A stretch of DNA of 18,042 bases. Origin: DATKWS01 sp035529435. Lineage in GTDB: Bacteria > Krumholzibacteriota > Krumholzibacteriia > Krumholzibacteriales > Krumholzibacteriaceae. Shown piece by piece: positions 15,792 through 18,042 of the stretch (its first letter is position 1; each line of letters begins with the position of its first letter). The DNA lies in NCBI GenBank assembly GCA_035529435.1, contig DATKWS010000007.1:1-18042 (forward strand), given 5' to 3'. The notes under the pieces were generated by a model. It was not told the origin of the DNA, ran no database searches, and worked only from the letters and a program-made list of their open reading frames with translations. Both the position numbers and the translations under genes were made by a program.

Positions 15792-16120
15792 GCCCGTTAC
15801 TCCCTTTGATTATTTTCCGGAACTCTCATAGTTGTTCGTTCCGTTCCCCGACGTGTCTCGATATGCACGCCGCTCAATGTAACATCTTTCTTTATAACCA
15901 GTTGTACTGCTACCGGTCCTCATTACCATACTCCTGAAGAGGCGCGTAGTCAAGAATATGTAGCAGCGGCGGGCGGCAAGCGTCCATTTTATCGAGGAAC
16001 TGTGATATACTTTTATTTAACAATATGGACGCTAGGTAATTTCCCAATTTTATGAAATGTGCTCCCTGCCGCACATATCGTGCGAAACAATCAAGGGGAT
16101 TCGAGGGGAAGGGAAGGACG
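15792..16120. other. Divergent intergenic region between sensor copy 2 and the hydrolase
   Basis: These 329 bases hold no convincing gene. The first part carries the ribosome site of the minus-strand sensor (15800-15807). The middle part is AT-rich and contains the inverted repeat described separately. The last part is purine-rich (GAGGGGAAGGGAAGG) and provides the ribosome site of the hydrolase. A -10-like TATACT at 16006-16011 points toward the hydrolase but lacks a good -35 box. On the minus strand only a TATAAA-like box near 15890 is seen. Confidence 0.5.
15979..16033. repeat. 9-bp perfect inverted repeat in the divergent promoter region
   Basis: AGCGTCCAT (15979-15987) and ATGGACGCT (16025-16033) are exact reverse complements, separated by 37 AT-rich bases that contain the TATACT at 16006. 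The arms could be two half-sites of a regulator that loops or brackets the promoter, or the stem of a structure in the transcript. The distance is long for a simple operator. Confidence 0.45.
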
Positions 16121-18042
16121 ATGAAGGTACGGAACACGCAATGGAGCGCCGCATTCATTCGTTGTGTCGCGGTTGCCGGTTTCAGCGCGGTTCTCGCGTT
16201 TGCGGGTGATCTGGCCGGAGATACCGGTGGGGGGGGGCGGACAGGGGACACAGAACGTGCCGTCTTCCCAGGGGCGCCGGAGGGAATGTCCATGGTTCAC
16301 CGTCAATGCGACGGCAGCAGGGCGGCACCGCCGATCACCCTGCGGCAGTGGCGGCAGGTCTATTTCGAGGCGGTGCGGGCAGCCTCGACCGATCCCGGCC
16401 GAGCAGGCGTTCGGGCGCTGCGCGGCGCAATGAGACGTTCCCTCGCGCGAGGTGTCATCCCGATAGCGATTCTCCATACATCGCACCGGATCCCCGCTGC
16501 GGATGGGGATCAGGAAATCCTGCCGCCCGGGAGTGAAGAGGCCGCACAGTCGCAGGCCGATCGCGAAATGAGAACATTCGCGGCGGCGTCCCTCAGCGAC
16601 TACACGCACCGGGGGGCGCATGTTGTCTTTACGGTGGAAGACTCCTGGATCGTCGGCAACGGACGGTCCGCCCTCCGCCGGATCGAGATCGATTTCGCCG
16701 ACGGGAGCGGGTACCGGGCCGTCCGGCCCGGGGATCGCATCGCGGTGAGTTACGGGCGCACGGGACGCCGTGAAATCCGCGTCCGGGCGCAAACCCTAGA
16801 CGGATCGTTCCTGCATGCGGGCTTCTATTTCCGCGTGGAACATCTCCGGACGCCGATGCCGGACGACACACTCTCCATAACGGCGACGATCCCCTACAAC
16901 GGCGCGTACGCCGCCGGGGAGGCGTATTGTTATCTGGCCTCTTCGCACGATGCCCTGGAGAATCCGCTCATCGCCGTCGAGGGATTCGACATCGACAATA
17001 CGATGAACTGGGACGAGCTGTACCAGCACCTCAACCAGGAAACCCTCCTCGAAACCCTGCGGGGCGAGGGGTACGACCTGGTCGTGCTCAATTTCACCGA
17101 CGCGACCGATTTCATACAGGCGAATGCCTTCGTGCTCGTCGAGCTGGTATCGCAGGTCACGGCGGCGATCGGTCCACACCGGAATCTCGCGGTCGTGGGG
17201 GCGAGCATGGGAGGACTCGTGGCGCGGTACGCCCTCGCATACATGGAGACGCAGGGCATCGATCACCACACCGACCTTCTCATGACCCTTGATACGCCGC
17301 ATCGCGGCGCCAATATACCGCTCGGCATCCAGTACTGGATGGATTTCTTTTCCGGGCAGTCGGAGGATGCGGCATTCCTGCTCGGTCAGCTCGACCGCCC
17401 GGCTGCACGGCAGATGCTGGTCTACCACCACACCGATCCGCCGGGGACGACGGGGGAAAAGGATTCGCTCCGGGCGATACTCGCAGCCGATTTGGCAGCG
17501 GTCGGTGATTACCCCGCGCTGCCACGCACGGTGGCCGTCGCAAACGGAAGCGGATCGGGCATCGGCCAGGGCTTCGCCCCGAGCGAACAGATCATCTTTT
17601 ACGAATACAACAGCCTGCTCGTCGATATCGTCGGCAATGTGTGGGTCGTGCCGGATGGTGGACCGAATACCATATTCTACGGGCTCGTCGATATGATATG
17701 GCCGTTCCCTGACGACGAAATGATTGTCAGTGTCTCCGGCACGCAGCCGTACGACTGCGCACCCGGCGGGACGCGCGCCTCGATGGCGCAGATGGATTCG
17801 ACCGAGGCGCCGTACGGGGACATCATCGCGCTCCACGACGTCCATTGCTTCATCCCGACCGTCAGCGCGCTCGATTTCGATTCCGGCGACCTGTTCCACG
17901 ACATCGCCGGCGATCCCGATCCGATGTCCCGGACACCGTTCGATACGATATACTACCCGGTGGAGAATCAGGAGCACGTTTTGATAACACCGGAGAACGC
18001 GGATTGGATGATGGCGGAAATACGCGGTGCGGTCACCGCGGT
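16121..18042 (+). CDS. Exported alpha/beta hydrolase (lipase/esterase-like), 3' partial
   Basis: The frame opens at ATG 16121, after the purine-rich AAGGGAAGG, and stays open for 640 codons to the window edge. The N-terminus is a signal peptide (basic, then CVAVAGFSAVLAFA, cleavage near residue 28). Residues about 30-270 are an unrecognised region, possibly with a beta-sandwich domain around 145-225 (VVFTVEDSWIVGNG). The hydrolase proper is about 275-640: NPLIAVEGFD, YDLVVLNFTDATDF, then the nucleophile elbow GASMGGLVARYAL with S362, and LMTLDTPHRGAN, resembling the PGAP1/LipA-type lipases. H619 (NQEHVLITPEN) or H575 (HDVHCFIPT) could complete the triad. A secretion or sorting domain may follow beyond the edge. 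A run of nine G at 16229-16237 falls just after the signal peptide. It probably acts on an ester or lipid outside the cytoplasm. Confidence 0.82.
   Translation, partial: MKVRNTQWSAAFIRCVAVAGFSAVLAFAGDLAGDTGGGGRTGDTERAVFPGAPEGMSMVHRQCDGSRAAPPITLRQWRQVYFEAVRAASTDPGRAGVRALRGAMRRSLARGVIPIAILHTSHRIPAADGDQEILPPGSEEAAQSQADREMRTFAAASLSDYTHRGAHVVFTVEDSWIVGNGRSALRRIEIDFADGSGYRAVRPGDRIAVSYGRTGRREIRVRAQTLDGSFLHAGFYFRVEHLRTPMPDDTLSITATIPYNGAYAAGEAYCYLASSHDALENPLIAVEGFDIDNTMNWDELYQHLNQETLLETLRGEGYDLVVLNFTDATDFIQANAFVLVELVSQVTAAIGPHRNLAVVGASMGGLVARYALAYMETQGIDHHTDLLMTLDTPHRGANIPLGIQYWMDFFSGQSEDAAFLLGQLDRPAARQMLVYHHTDPPGTTGEKDSLRAILAADLAAVGDYPALPRTVAVANGSGSGIGQGFAPSEQIIFYEYNSLLVDIVGNVWVVPDGGPNTIFYGLVDMIWPFPDDEMIVSVSGTQPYDCAPGGTRASMAQMDSTEAPYGDIIALHDVHCFIPTVSALDFDSGDLFHDIAGDPDPMSRTPFDTIYYPVENQEHVLITPENADWMMAEIRGAVTA
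16229..16237 (+). repeat. Nine-G homopolymer inside the hydrolase gene
   Basis: Nine G in a row encode Gly-Gly-Gly about 37 codons after the start, in a poorly conserved linker after the signal peptide. Gain or loss of one base would shift the frame and abolish the enzyme. Tracts of this kind are classic phase-variation sites, but may also be plain low-complexity linker. Confidence 0.5.

Noticed and set aside
16796..17977. A 393-codon open frame on the - strand
   Set aside because: It is antisense to the exported hydrolase, whose frame has a signal peptide and a GASMGG nucleophile elbow. The antisense product is Arg- and His-rich without recognisable motifs.

Overview
The window is GC-rich, gene-dense bacterial DNA. 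The organism is Gram-negative: the genes encode an Omp85-type outer-membrane barrel, two lipobox lipoproteins, an exported hydrolase and periplasmic sensor domains. It belongs to no lineage I can name with confidence. The mix of a double ThyX, giant Reg_prop sensors ending in PP2C phosphatases, and metalloprotease-propeller-barrel proteins fits an environmental, probably uncultured phylum of the FCB or deltaproteobacterial neighbourhood. That placement is inference. No rRNA, tRNA, CRISPR array or insertion sequence was seen.

Layout. (1) 1-945 (+): the 3' part of hflC, cut by the window edge. (2) 1184-4240 (+): a large outer-membrane protein made of an HExxH metalloprotease-like domain, a TolB-like propeller and an Omp85/D15 barrel, preceded by a leader with a strong two-part hairpin. 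(3) 4355-5764 (+): a tandem-fused ThyX whose two halves carry complementary pieces of one active site. (4) 5815-6360 (+): a nitroreductase-like flavoprotein. (5) 6471-6615: an AT-rich control region with near-consensus -35/-10 boxes, and three copies of TGTAAACA that overlap the -35 box, in front of a ribbon-helix-helix-like DNA-binding protein (6616-7254). (6) 7370-8993 (+): a GYD-domain protein and two lipoproteins, one lipocalin-like and one an SMP-30-like propeller. (7) 9017-12313 and 12507-15791 (-): two paralogous membrane sensors, each with 14 Reg_prop blades, a Y_Y_Y domain, one membrane helix and a cytoplasmic SpoIIE/PP2C phosphatase. (8) 16121 to the edge (+): an exported alpha/beta hydrolase, open at the 3' end, divergent from the sensors.

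How they may work together. The two sensors should read a periplasmic signal and change the activity of a Ser/Thr phosphatase, the usual input to anti-sigma partner switching. No anti-sigma factor, antagonist or sigma factor is in the window, so their target is elsewhere. The divergent hydrolase and the metalloprotease-barrel protein suggest an envelope or secreted-enzyme theme, but nothing here proves a shared pathway. The best candidates for something little described are the RHH protein with its operator-promoter, the complementary double ThyX, and the protease-propeller-barrel fusion.
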